Part shown: piece after piece, positions 1 to 7,263 of the stretch
How the letters are laid out: the number at the start of each line of letters is the position of its first letter
Numbering within the stretch: the first letter of the stretch is position 1
Origin: SZUA-36 sp964650905
GTDB taxonomy: Bacteria; Pseudomonadota; Gammaproteobacteria; Xanthomonadales; SZUA-36
DNA length: 19,812 bases
Direction of reading: 5' to 3'
Assembly (NCBI GenBank): GCA_964650905.1
Contig: CAZYVH010000057.1
Span: 1 to 19,812, forward strand
The notes under the pieces: model-generated
Database searches by the model: none
What the model was told of the DNA's origin: nothing
Seen by the model: the letters and a program-made list of their open reading frames with translations, nothing else
Translations under genes and position numbers: made by a program

Positions 1-30
1 TCTATTCTCGGACAGGCTCCTAGGCCGCTC

Positions 31-327
31 TTACTCATCCTGTATGTCATCCGGCAGCGCCTCCATGGTCGCTTCCTTGTCACTTTCAAGTTCAAACTTT
101 TGGATCAGCTCATCCACTTTCGCCCACATGGCGTCATCGAGGTCGGCACGTGTCAGCTTTGAAATGATGTTGACCAACATTGATTTCTCAAGGTCATCAA
201 AGTCGCCGTCACGACAACCGATGGCTACAACCTGTTCCAGTTCATGCACCTGCAACCGGCCATCGGACTTAAAACTTGCAAACGCGTGTGCTTTCATTGC
301 CTGCCAATCTGAATGCTTAATCATCAT
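31..327 (-). CDS. Small acidic helical protein of unknown function
   Basis: I do not recognise a named family. The 98-aa product is acidic, predicted soluble and mostly helical, with no signal peptide or membrane segment. Residues around 18-35 (FKSDGRLQVHELEQV) and 40-60 (GDFDDLEKSMLVNII) look like two successive helix-loop-helix units with acidic loops, faintly like TerB-type or EF-hand-like folds; this is only a resemblance. The tail (about 80-98) is strongly acidic. The start is supported by an AAGGGG ribosome site just upstream of two consecutive ATG codons. It lies 56 bp downstream of the peptide transporter on the same strand and may be co-transcribed with it. A small perfect hairpin lies between the two genes. 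Confidence 0.7.
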   Translation of the reverse strand: MMIKHSDWQAMKAHAFASFKSDGRLQVHELEQVVAIGCRDGDFDDLEKSMLVNIISKLTRADLDDAMWAKVDELIQKFELESDKEATMEALPDDIQDE

Positions 328-344
328 AACGCCCCTTATTAAGC

Positions 345-359
345 GGGTAAAAGTTACCC
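345..359. other. Small perfect hairpin between the POT gene and the 98-aa gene
   Basis: GGGTAA and TTACCC flank a 3-base loop. On the minus strand it lies about 17 bases before the start of the 98-aa gene, just upstream of its ribosome site. No T-run follows, so it is not a clear intrinsic terminator; it could protect an mRNA end or be an operator. It may also be chance. Confidence 0.3.
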
Positions 360-383
360 ATCCCCTGTTTCACATCCCGTGGT

Positions 384-1910
384 TTATTTCACCCCATGCA
401 TCAACTTGTTGATCGCGGGTGCAAGCACCAGGTAAACCACACCAAAGATCAAACCGATCCAAAACAATTGCATATATACCCCGGAATACTGACCGATGGT
501 AGCGGCTGCCATCGAACCGTGCTCGCCGGTGCCACCGGATGCAATGGCCGCGATCAGACCGGCGACATACTGGGCCATGGCGATGGATAAAAACCAGCCA
601 CCCATAGCCAGACCAACTTCTTTCTCATCTGCCAGCTTGGTCACCATGCTGAGTCCGATCGGTGACAGACACAGTTCACCGGAGGTGTGCAACAAATAGG
701 TCAGCGCGAGGAATATCCACGGCACCAGTCCTGCCACGTTTTGCATATTGCTGGCAGCAAAGGACAGCAAGTAGAAACCCGCCGCAACCTGGATCAGTCC
801 AAGGGCAAATTTACGCGGAATGGATGGGTTCACCCCCATCTTTTCCAGCTTCGGCCACAAGGTGGCAAAAACCGGTGCGAGTAACAGGATATATAGCGGG
901 TTCAATGACTGGAACACACCAAAGCCACCCGCCTGCCAGGTTTCCATGCTGCCAAACATGGGTGTAACAAACTCACGGGCAAAGAAGTTCATGGAACTGC
1001 CCGCCTGCTCGAACAGCGCCCAGAAACAGGCGTTCGCCGCAAACAGGATGATCATGGCAATGTAGCGTTGCAATTGCACTTTGTTTTTTGACGCGATGCC
1101 TGAAATAACAAAATAGATGATCAGCCCCAGCATGATGGCGCCCAGCAGCCAGCCCAGAATCGTGCTCTTTGACAAAAGGACATAGACAACACCAGCCAGC
1201 AGGATGGCCCCGGCGCCGACACCAAAAAATCGACCCCATCCCTCTTTCCCTGCTTCAGGCTTACCAATATCTCCGAGGGATTTTTTGGCGACCTCGAGGA
1301 ACAGGGTGGACAGTATCATGCCGATACCCGCAGCGAAGAAACCCCACTTAAGACCCCAGGTCGCGCCGATCCAGGCAGAGGTAATGAATGGTGCGATCAT
1401 AGCACCCAGATTGATACCCATGTAGAAAATGGTAAAACCGGAATCCCGCCGCACATCACCCGGTGCGTACAGTTTGCCGATCATGGTGGAAATATTGGGT
1501 TTGAACAGACCATTGCCTGCAACGATCAGGGCCAGTCCAATCAAAAACCAGGTCAGGTCTTCGATCAGCAACACCATCAGCCCGGCTGCCATGATGATCG
1601 CGCCGAGCAATATTGAGCGCTGATAACCCAGTACACGGTCTGCAATATAGCCGCCGGCGATACCGGTGGCGTAAACCAGTGCCGTGTAGCCGCCGTACAC
1701 CAGGCTGGCCCTTGCATTGGCCTCATTACCGAGGTATTCAAAAAACGTCGTGGCAACGTAGACGGCCAGGACCGCCCGCATGCCATAATATGCAAAACGT
1801 TCCCACATTTCGATATTGAATAATTGCCACAGTGCTTTGGGGTGGCCCATAAATTCACCGGGTGGCATAGAGTCCCTGAGGGACTTGGCGTGATCTGTTT
1901 GTTCGGTCAC
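384..1910 (-). CDS. POT/PTR2 family proton-dependent di/tripeptide transporter
   Basis: Inner-membrane symporter of the POT (PTR2) branch of the major facilitator superfamily, which takes up di- and tripeptides with protons. The TM1 signature ExxERFxYYG is intact at residues 34-43 (E34, E37, R38, F39, Y41, Y42, G43); in studied POTs this motif takes part in proton coupling. The PTR2-type stretch FYMGINLGAMIAP follows near residues 160-175. About 12 to 14 hydrophobic segments are visible and 508 aa is normal for the family. The gene is divergent from an M20 peptidase across a 199-bp region with palindromic elements, which suggests a peptide import and hydrolysis pair. The exact peptide specificity, and any match to a particular E. 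coli Dtp paralogue, cannot be read from the sequence. Confidence 0.93.
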   Translation of the reverse strand: MTEQTDHAKSLRDSMPPGEFMGHPKALWQLFNIEMWERFAYYGMRAVLAVYVATTFFEYLGNEANARASLVYGGYTALVYATGIAGGYIADRVLGYQRSILLGAIIMAAGLMVLLIEDLTWFLIGLALIVAGNGLFKPNISTMIGKLYAPGDVRRDSGFTIFYMGINLGAMIAPFITSAWIGATWGLKWGFFAAGIGMILSTLFLEVAKKSLGDIGKPEAGKEGWGRFFGVGAGAILLAGVVYVLLSKSTILGWLLGAIMLGLIIYFVISGIASKNKVQLQRYIAMIILFAANACFWALFEQAGSSMNFFAREFVTPMFGSMETWQAGGFGVFQSLNPLYILLLAPVFATLWPKLEKMGVNPSIPRKFALGLIQVAAGFYLLSFAASNMQNVAGLVPWIFLALTYLLHTSGELCLSPIGLSMVTKLADEKEVGLAMGGWFLSIAMAQYVAGLIAAIASGGTGEHGSMAAATIGQYSGVYMQLFWIGLIFGVVYLVLAPAINKLMHGVK

Positions 1911-1982
1911 TTTTAAACTCCAAATCTGTTTTGAGGTGGTTATATTCTGGTGATCGCGGGTTTATCCAGGACAAAAAGTATC

Positions 1983-2003
1983 GCAAGCATACCATGTGCT
2001 TGC
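1983..2003. promoter_or_regulatory. Palindromic operator candidate over the peptidase -35 box
   Basis: Perfect 7-bp arms GCAAGCA and TGCTTGC are separated by 7 bases. The right arm overlaps the proposed -35 element (TTGCTC, 2000-2005) of the peptidase promoter, a position typical for a repressor site. The regulator is unknown. Confidence 0.45.
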
Positions 2004-2028
2004 TCCAGAAAATTCACTTGATTATAAG
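2000..2028 (+). promoter_or_regulatory. Candidate sigma70 promoter for the M20 peptidase
   Basis: TTGCTC (2000-2005) and TATAAG (2023-2028) are separated by 17 bp. The -10 box matches 5 of 6 consensus positions, the -35 box only 3 of 6. Transcription would start near 2035, giving a leader of about 75 bases. That leader contains a CCGG-TT-CCGG mini-hairpin and a T8 run. Confidence 0.4.
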
Positions 2029-2109
2029 GAGGCCCGGTTCCGGCTGGTGAAATATGCAGGTTAAACATGCGATACTTGTTTTTTTTATCAGCGGAAGAAA
2101 GGTTAAAGC

Positions 2110-3558
2110 ATGGATCAGCAAACGTCGCAGCAATTTATCAACGAATTGTGGATGGATTCCATCGTCCCCGAGCTGGTTGAATACATCAAACTACCCAACA
2201 AGTCGCCCCATTTTGACGCCAACTGGGTTGAACACGGTTACATGGAAGCTGCCGTCCAACAAATTTCCAAATGGTGCAAAGCACAGGATGTTGCTGGCCT
2301 GCGTCTGGAAATTATCCGGCTGGAAGGGCGCACGCCGTTAATATTCATGGAGATTCCCGCGCAAGGTGATGCGGACCGGGATGACACCATCCTGATGTAC
2401 GGACACCTGGACAAGCAACCGGAGATGACGGGTTGGCTGGACGGTCTTGGGCCCTGGAAACCCGTCATCAGGGATGAAAAGCTGTATGGTCGTGGCGGTG
2501 CGGACGATGGTTATGCCGCGTTCAGCTCTCTTGCGGCCCTCATGGCGGTGCAAAGACAGGGCTTGGGGCACGCACGTTGCGTCGTTTTGATAGAGTCCTG
2601 TGAGGAATCCGGCAGTTATGATCTGCCGCATTACATCACGCACCTTAAAGATCGGATCGGCTTGCCATCGCTGGTGATTTGTCTGGATTCAGGTGCCGGC
2701 AACTATGAGCAGCTATGGTTGACGGTTTCCCTGCGTGGCATGGCGGCGGGCACACTGCGGGTTGATGTCCTTAACGAGGGTGTCCATTCCGGCTATGCTT
2801 CCGGGGTTGTGCCATCCAGTTTTCGTATCATGCGACAGTTGTTCAATCGTCTCGAAGACGAGAATAGTGGCCGTGTGTTGCCCGATTACCTGTACGCCGA
2901 CATCCCGGAACAACGCGTGCAACAGACCCGGGAAATGGCACAGGCCCTCGGTGATGAAGTCTGGCAGGCATATCCGTTTATCGAAGGTGTTGAACCCATG
3001 GCAGACGACAATGTCGAGCGCATCCTTAACCGCACCTGGCGGCCTGCGCTGTCCTACACGGGCATCGGTGGAATCCCGGAACTGGCATCGGCCGGCAATG
3101 TCTTGCGGCCTTACACTTCAATGAAGCTTTCAATGCGTTTGCCCGCCACCGTTGATGGTGAGGCAGCGACCCAGGCAATGAAGGAGACGCTGGAAACTGA
3201 CCCACCCTCTGGCGCTAAGGTATTTTTCGAAGCCGACCAGGCGGCTTCCGGGTGGAACGCACCGGACATAGCCCCATGGCTGCACGCGTCCCTGCAAAAG
3301 GGCTCGCAGGAAAGTTTTGGCCGTGATGTCATGTACATGGGCGAAGGCGGCACCATTCCATTCATGGCGATGCTAGGTGAGTACTTTCCGGCCGCGCAAT
3401 TCATGATTACCGGCGTGCTTGGCCCGCAGTCAAACGCGCATGGGCCGAACGAGTTCTTACACATTCCTTTTGCATGCAAGCTAACGGCCTGTGTTGCGCA
3501 GGTGATTGCTGATCATGACCAGCGTGACACTAGAACGGATACCAAACCTGGTCGGTAA
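2110..3558 (+). CDS. M20 family metallopeptidase (dipeptidase-like)
   Basis: Zinc-dependent exopeptidase of the M20 family, closest in style to the carnosinase/CNDP-like dipeptidases of about 450-490 aa; probably cytoplasmic, as no signal peptide is seen. Expected di-zinc ligands and catalytic residues are visible: H99 and D101 in YGHLDKQPE, D132 in GGADDG, the E165-E166 pair in SCEESG, D193 in CLDSG and a late H451 in NEFLHIPF. The lid domain lies roughly at residues 210-385. Start: ATG preceded by a GAAAGG ribosome site. It faces away from the POT transporter, so I infer that it hydrolyses imported peptides. Its last 29 bp overlap the end of the convergent EgtD gene. Substrate specificity is not determinable. 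Confidence 0.9.
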   Translation: MDQQTSQQFINELWMDSIVPELVEYIKLPNKSPHFDANWVEHGYMEAAVQQISKWCKAQDVAGLRLEIIRLEGRTPLIFMEIPAQGDADRDDTILMYGHLDKQPEMTGWLDGLGPWKPVIRDEKLYGRGGADDGYAAFSSLAALMAVQRQGLGHARCVVLIESCEESGSYDLPHYITHLKDRIGLPSLVICLDSGAGNYEQLWLTVSLRGMAAGTLRVDVLNEGVHSGYASGVVPSSFRIMRQLFNRLEDENSGRVLPDYLYADIPEQRVQQTREMAQALGDEVWQAYPFIEGVEPMADDNVERILNRTWRPALSYTGIGGIPELASAGNVLRPYTSMKLSMRLPATVDGEAATQAMKETLETDPPSGAKVFFEADQAASGWNAPDIAPWLHASLQKGSQESFGRDVMYMGEGGTIPFMAMLGEYFPAAQFMITGVLGPQSNAHGPNEFLHIPFACKLTACVAQVIADHDQRDTRTDTKPGR

Positions 3559-4501
3559 AATAGTGTTGTGAATCGAAGAATTCATGACCAATCCTGAAGC
3601 CTGCATCCGCCGCCAGTTCCGCAATCTGGGGGCGGCCGTATTTCTGTGAAACCTCGGTAAAGATTTTCTCACCGGCTGAAAACTCAAAATCTCTCTCGAG
3701 GGCCGCGATGTGCACCTTTTGCCTTTTCCTGCTCACAATGAAACTCCGCGCCGCGCCGCTCTCCGGGTCATATTCCGGTGCATGGTCAAAGTCCGGGGTT
3801 GCGAATTCACCCCCCAGTTCACGGTTGATTCTTTCTAACAGGTTGAGATTGAACGCCCGCGTGTGACCCGCCGCGTCATCGTAGGCGGCGCGTATGACCG
3901 CCGGGTCTTTCTGCAAGTCAAGACCTATCAGCAGGGCATCTTCTGCCCGTAGGGTGCCGCGGATCAGCCGCAGGAAGCCGATCGCCTCCGTATGCGTGTA
4001 ATTCCCCAGGTTCGAGCCCAGGAACATGAGGACTTTACGTGGACCTGCAGGTGGAGGGTCCGGCAGCTGACCTGCATTGAGTGCCGCCAGGTAGTCCGCA
4101 TGAATAGGATTCATTTTTAACCAGGGGCGGCCCTTACACAGCCGTGTTGCGAGTAATTGCAGGCTATTGTCAGAAATATCGATCGGCCGGTAGGTAAATT
4201 CCACACCGGTTGCGTGCAGGGCATCCAGCAATACCCGGGTCTTGTGACCATCACCGGAACCCAGCTCATCGAGTTCAAAAGACCCTGCAGTGGCCAGTAT
4301 CTGCGCAATCTGCTCACCCTGCCGGTCAAAAATCTCATACTCACAATTGGTCAGGTAGTATTCGGGACTCGCCATGATGGCCTGGAACAACCGGTCGCCC
4401 TCGGCATCGTAAAAATACCGCGAGTGAAGACGCTTGTTCTTCGCGCTCAGACCCCTGGCGACATCGGCTGCAAATTGCGGGTTGAAAGCCGGGCCATTCA
4501 T
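3530..4501 (-). CDS. egtD: EgtD-like L-histidine N-alpha-methyltransferase
   Basis: SAM-dependent methyltransferase of the EgtD family, which trimethylates histidine to hercynine, the first step of ergothioneine synthesis. Visible family features are SPEYYLTNCE near residue 50, the SAM loop ELGSGDGHKTRVLL near 80-93, the FLGSNLGNY segment that carries the histidine-binding Asn, AYDDAAGHT, and the late motif FTEVSQKY with E283 and S285, which match the residues that recognise the histidine amino group in the mycobacterial enzyme. 323 aa is a normal length. The start has an AGGGAA ribosome site. No EgtB-type sulfoxide synthase is present in the window, so the product could be hercynine unless egtB is elsewhere. 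It follows the CDF gene by 78 bp on the same strand and may share its transcript. Confidence 0.85.
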   Translation of the reverse strand: MNGPAFNPQFAADVARGLSAKNKRLHSRYFYDAEGDRLFQAIMASPEYYLTNCEYEIFDRQGEQIAQILATAGSFELDELGSGDGHKTRVLLDALHATGVEFTYRPIDISDNSLQLLATRLCKGRPWLKMNPIHADYLAALNAGQLPDPPPAGPRKVLMFLGSNLGNYTHTEAIGFLRLIRGTLRAEDALLIGLDLQKDPAVIRAAYDDAAGHTRAFNLNLLERINRELGGEFATPDFDHAPEYDPESGAARSFIVSRKRQKVHIAALERDFEFSAGEKIFTEVSQKYGRPQIAELAADAGFRIGHEFFDSQHYFTDQVWYPF

Positions 4502-4579
4502 GTGTGCTTCCCTGTCTGGTTGGAATTGCCCATGCAGACCGCTTATCCCGTGAACTTATTTCGGGCAAACGGTTTTATA

Positions 4580-5491
4580 TCAGTCTGCACAAGACCCTGC
4601 CTGTGCGCAGCTTCGCACCCCGTTGCCCTGCTCAACCTGAAAAGTCGCGTGTGAGATTCCAAAGTGCAGGTTCAATTCGTGGGCGAGATCATGCACAAAT
4701 GCATCATCTGCCGGTGGCCGCCGCATCAACAGGTGTGCAGTCAAAGCGGTACTCGTGGTACTGATAGGCCAGATGTGCAAATCGTGCAGGTCATCAATAC
4801 CGGGTTGTGCACTCAGCCAGCTACGGATTTCGTGTGGATCAATATTGCGCGGCACTGCGTCGATCGCCAGGTTAAGCGAGTCGCGTAAAAGACCCCAGGT
4901 TGAAATAAATATGACGACCGCGATCAGCAGGCTGGCCAACGGGTCGAACCAGTTCAGTCCAAAGCGCCAGATCACGAACCCTGACATAACCACACCCAGT
5001 GACACCAGCGCATCAGCCGCCATGTGCAGGTACGCACCACGGATATTTAAATCATGATCTTTGCCGGCAACAAAAAACAATGCGGTCAGTGTGTTGATCA
5101 CAACACCGACAGCTGCCACCAGCATGATGGTTTGACCTGCTGGCTCGGGTGGCAAGATAAATCTTTGGAACGCCTCCCAGCAGATGACCAGGACGACGGC
5201 CAGCAACAACATACCGCTGAACAGTGACGCCAGTATGGTGGCCCGCGAATAACCATAGGTACGGCGTAACGAGGGCTGTTTGCCAGCGAGATAACTTGCA
5301 CCCCAGGCCAACAACAGACCCATGACATCACTGAGGTTGTGACCGGCATCCGTGATCAACGCCAGTGAATCGGCCAGCACGCCGAAAGACACCTCGATTA
5401 CCACGAATACTACATTCAGCGCCACACCGGCAGCGAAAGCCCGGTTGTAGTGCTTAACTTCGTGTGAGTGGTGGTGGCCGCCCTGCTTCAT
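4580..5491 (-). CDS. CDF family zinc/divalent cation efflux transporter (CzcD/ZitB type)
   Basis: Inner-membrane metal/proton antiporter of the cation diffusion facilitator family. Six hydrophobic segments lie between residues 17 and 205, followed by a soluble C-terminal domain (about 210-290). The transport site of the zinc-preferring subgroup is complete: H51 and D55 in DAGHNLSD (TM2), H156 and D160 in HMAADA (TM5). The N-terminus is histidine-rich (HHHSH at 6-10) and the C-terminal domain has several His residues, as in CzcD/ZitB. A Cys-containing tail (CAQAGSC) is unusual but short. An AGGTGG ribosome site lies 11 bases before the ATG. A possible 37-aa membrane peptide is encoded 34 bp upstream on the same strand. 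Confidence 0.92.
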   Translation of the reverse strand: MKQGGHHHSHEVKHYNRAFAAGVALNVVFVVIEVSFGVLADSLALITDAGHNLSDVMGLLLAWGASYLAGKQPSLRRTYGYSRATILASLFSGMLLLAVVLVICWEAFQRFILPPEPAGQTIMLVAAVGVVINTLTALFFVAGKDHDLNIRGAYLHMAADALVSLGVVMSGFVIWRFGLNWFDPLASLLIAVVIFISTWGLLRDSLNLAIDAVPRNIDPHEIRSWLSAQPGIDDLHDLHIWPISTTSTALTAHLLMRRPPADDAFVHDLAHELNLHFGISHATFQVEQGNGVRSCAQAGSCAD

Positions 5492-5525
5492 CTCAGATCA
5501 TCCACCTGTCAATCAGCGGCTTTTG

Positions 5526-5639
5526 TCATGATGTTGTTTGCCAGCCATGCAACAGGGTCAAAACACCGCTGACAATAAACCCGGCCCAGGCAATCATGGA
5601 CTTCACTCTTGCACTGACCAGTTGGGTCTTGTCTGCCAT
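5526..5639 (-). CDS. Possible 37-aa single-pass membrane peptide
   Basis: A short open frame, MADKTQLVSARVKSMI followed by a hydrophobic stretch and HGWQTTS, ends 34 bp before the CDF exporter gene on the same strand. Residues 1-13 are polar with two basic residues near the membrane edge, and residues 15-31 form one plausible transmembrane helix. No strong Shine-Dalgarno sequence is visible, so the evidence is composition and position only. If real, it could be a small partner of the exporter. It could also be a chance frame. Confidence 0.35.
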   Translation of the reverse strand: MADKTQLVSARVKSMIAWAGFIVSGVLTLLHGWQTTS

Positions 5640-5703
5640 TTCAGCAATAAAAATGCACCAAACACGGTTGCAAGCATTTTCCATTCCATGTGTATATTCT
5701 CCA

Positions 5704-5727
5704 TGTCCGTGGACACCAGTGTACTGG
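5704..5727. promoter_or_regulatory. Two abutting 12-bp palindromes upstream of ilvE
   Basis: TGTCC-GT-GGACA (5704-5715) is directly followed by CCAGT-GT-ACTGG (5716-5727); both have 5-bp arms and the same two-base centre. They lie just downstream of a TATATT box (5693-5698) with a TTGCAA 19 bp upstream of it, in the divergent region between the CDF cluster and ilvE. This is a plausible operator pair, with no recognised regulator. Confidence 0.3.
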
Positions 5728-5844
5728 ATGCAGGGTGTGAATTCGATGAATTACAAAAATGCCCCTGATGTGTTGCTTGAACTGTGGTGCGACAGGCCCC
5801 AAACTGCTATTTACTGAAGACTGAATGATGAGGCAGACACTATT

Positions 5845-6768
5845 ATGAACACCCAATTCAAGGCTTGGTTCAATGGTGAAATACGCGATTTTGATGACTG
5901 CAAAGTCAATGTGCAGAGCCATGCTTTGCACTACGGTTCATCGGTCTTTGAAGGGATACGTTGTTATGAAACACCGCAGGGTCCGGCATTCTTTCGTCTC
6001 GATGACCACTTGAAGCGCCTGTATTACTCCGCCTCCATTTATCGTATTCCGATCCGTTACAGCTTTGAAGAAATGCGCGCAGCCTGCATTGATATCGTAT
6101 GTGCGAATGAACTTGAAAGTGCATATGTCAGACCTTTGGTTGCCCGCGGTAACTGCGGGCTTGGTTTGTTGCCTAAAGACCCTGATATCGTGGATGTTTC
6201 TATCCTGGTCGATTCATGGGGCGCGTACCTGGGTGAGGAAGGTATCAAGAATGGTATCCGGGCCTGCGTGACCTCGTGGCAACGGGTTTCACCCAATTCC
6301 ATTCCAGCCGGGGTCAAGGCCGGTGGTAATTACCTGTCCGGGCAGTTGATCAGCTTTGAAGCCAAAGACCGTGGCTTTGATGAGGGCATTGCACTGGGAC
6401 ATGATGGATTACTCAGTGAGGGCGCAGGTGAAAATCTGTTTATCATCAAGGATGGACGTATCCTGACTCCGCCCGCCTCAGCGTCTATCCTGGGTGGAAT
6501 TACTCGCGATACCGTGTTCTCCCTGATTGCCGACCTGGGCATGAGCGTAACTGAACAAACCCTTTCGCGGGAACAGCTTTACGGCGCCGATGAGGCTTTC
6601 TTTACCGGTACCGCCGTCGAGGTAACGCCGATACGCCAGGTTGACCATATCCGTATCGGCAACGGCGGCTGTGGTCCACTGACCAGGCGTATCCAAACGG
6701 CATTTTTTGGTTTGTTTGATGGTCATACAAAAGATTCCCGAAACTGGTTAGCAGCCTGTCGGACTTGA
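5845..6768 (+). CDS. ilvE: Branched-chain amino acid aminotransferase
   Basis: PLP-dependent fold-type IV transaminase that interconverts leucine, isoleucine and valine with their 2-oxo acids, using 2-oxoglutarate/glutamate. The alignment by eye with E. coli IlvE runs end to end: FEGIRCY near 35-41, the PLP lysine K158 in GVKAGGNYLSG, EGIALGHDGLLSEGAGENLF near 185-204, GITRDTV, and the C-terminal GPLTRRIQTAFFGLFDG. 307 aa is the usual length. The ATG at 5845 begins the conserved N-terminus; the ribosome site is weak (a GAGG about 12 bases upstream). It appears to be a single-gene unit. The downstream stretch to 7261 carries the next visible terminator on this strand. Confidence 0.96.
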   Translation: MNTQFKAWFNGEIRDFDDCKVNVQSHALHYGSSVFEGIRCYETPQGPAFFRLDDHLKRLYYSASIYRIPIRYSFEEMRAACIDIVCANELESAYVRPLVARGNCGLGLLPKDPDIVDVSILVDSWGAYLGEEGIKNGIRACVTSWQRVSPNSIPAGVKAGGNYLSGQLISFEAKDRGFDEGIALGHDGLLSEGAGENLFIIKDGRILTPPASASILGGITRDTVFSLIADLGMSVTEQTLSREQLYGADEAFFTGTAVEVTPIRQVDHIRIGNGGCGPLTRRIQTAFFGLFDGHTKDSRNWLAACRT

Positions 6769-6876
6769 CCGCCACCCCCCCTTGAAAGGTCACTGACGAT
6801 TTTTGTCAGTTGTTGAACATGATGTGACACGATCTTTCTTTCAGCGTCTATCAAATTTTCTTAAAAAATTCTATCT

Positions 6877-6905
6877 TATTGATATAAAAAATGATTATAT
6901 CAATA
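6877..6905. promoter_or_regulatory. 11-bp AT-rich inverted repeat (operator candidate)
   Basis: TATTGATATAA (6877-6887) and TTATATCAATA (6895-6905) are perfect reverse complements separated by 7 bases. It lies about 110 bp after ilvE, with no T-run following. The symmetry and AT content suit a dimeric regulator site. No target gene starts close by on either strand unless an RNA is encoded at 6910-7261. Confidence 0.4.
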
Positions 6906-7205
6906 CATATGCACTGGCCTGATTATTGCATGATAAGGGGGCAGATACTGTTTTTTTAATGTATCTTGTCCAGGAATATAGAGATTATGGACATGGAAGT
7001 TTGTCGCCACCTGAAGGCAAGCCGGTTCGAACATAAGCTTTTTGAGGGCTGAACCAACGAGCAGTCACCAGAGGTGTTGGATCCACGGATTGGGTCAATC
7101 ACAAGCATTTTTCGCTTGGGGGGCAAGCAAGGGTGACCAGGATGCGAGTGAAAACTGGCGGAATGGTCAAAAAAAAGGGGCAAGGAAAGGGGAAAGGTTA
7201 TCGTA

Positions 7206-7219
7206 TTGATGTAAATCAA
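7206..7219. promoter_or_regulatory. Perfect FNR/ANR-type box
   Basis: TTGAT-GTAA-ATCAA matches the FNR consensus TTGATnnnnATCAA at all ten fixed positions, and the symmetry extends one more base on each side. On the plus strand the terminator follows within 16 bases, so the site could only drive a leftward transcript or act on something else. No good -10 box was found at the expected distance on the minus strand. A site of this kind is expected by chance in only a small percentage of windows this size. Confidence 0.35.
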
Positions 7220-7235
7220 TCGTAACCATTATTAG

Positions 7236-7263
7236 AAGACCCGCTTCGTGCGGGTCTTTTTTT
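7236..7263 (+). terminator. Strong intrinsic terminator
   Basis: A 9-bp perfect stem (AAGACCCGC 7236-7244, GCGGGTCTT 7250-7258), a TTCGT loop and a run of seven T ending at 7263. The T-run is on the plus strand, so it best ends a rightward transcript (ilvE or an RNA in 6910-7235). It also starts exactly at the stop codon of the minus-strand NYN gene. It may serve that gene too, although the U-tract in that direction is poor. Confidence 0.85.

Larger units (their letters stand above)
1976..2077. repeat. 10-bp inverted repeat spanning the POT/peptidase divergent region
   Basis: AAGTATCGCA at 1976-1985 is the exact reverse complement of TGCGATACTT at 2068-2077, with 82 bp between. A-rich sequence lies outside the left arm (1973-1975) and a T8 run lies outside the right arm (2079-2086), so the folded RNA would look terminator-like on either strand. 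The left arm overlaps the 1983-2003 palindrome by three bases, so the two structures exclude each other. It could be a pair of regulator sites, an attenuator, or the ends of a tiny mobile element; none is proven. Confidence 0.5.
6769..7261. other. Gene-free stretch between ilvE and the NYN gene; possible RNA locus
   Basis: No convincing protein frame is present. From left to right it holds a weak hairpin just after ilvE (ACTGAC 6792-6797 with GTCAGT 6805-6810), an AT-rich block with an 11-bp inverted repeat (6877-6905), a hairpin AGATAC/GTATCT (6943-6966), a run of short complementary arms between 7024 and 7137, a perfect FNR-type box (7206-7219), and a strong plus-strand terminator (7236-7263). 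The arms include GATTG-GGT-CAATC (7088-7100) and GTCACC 7064-7069 with GGTGAC 7132-7137. GCTTG at 7114-7118 can pair with CAAGC either at 7102-7106 or at 7124-7128. An unannotated small RNA or a long ilvE 3' UTR would both fit. Confidence 0.45.

Noticed and set aside
2054..2341. Plus-strand 95-codon frame overlapping the M20 start
   Set aside because: It runs out of frame through the conserved peptidase and has no good ribosome site; it is a shadow of the real gene.
6792..6810. Hairpin ACTGAC/GTCAGT as an ilvE terminator
   Set aside because: Only six pairs, low GC, and no T-run after it; the T-rich part is the loop.
6956..7219. Minus-strand 87-codon open frame
   Set aside because: Low-complexity, no ribosome site, composition unlike a protein, and it covers the FNR-type box and RNA stems.
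7000..7262. tmRNA, 6S RNA, RNase P RNA or SRP RNA in the gene-free stretch
   Set aside because: None of the conserved sequence blocks that I know for these RNAs is present.
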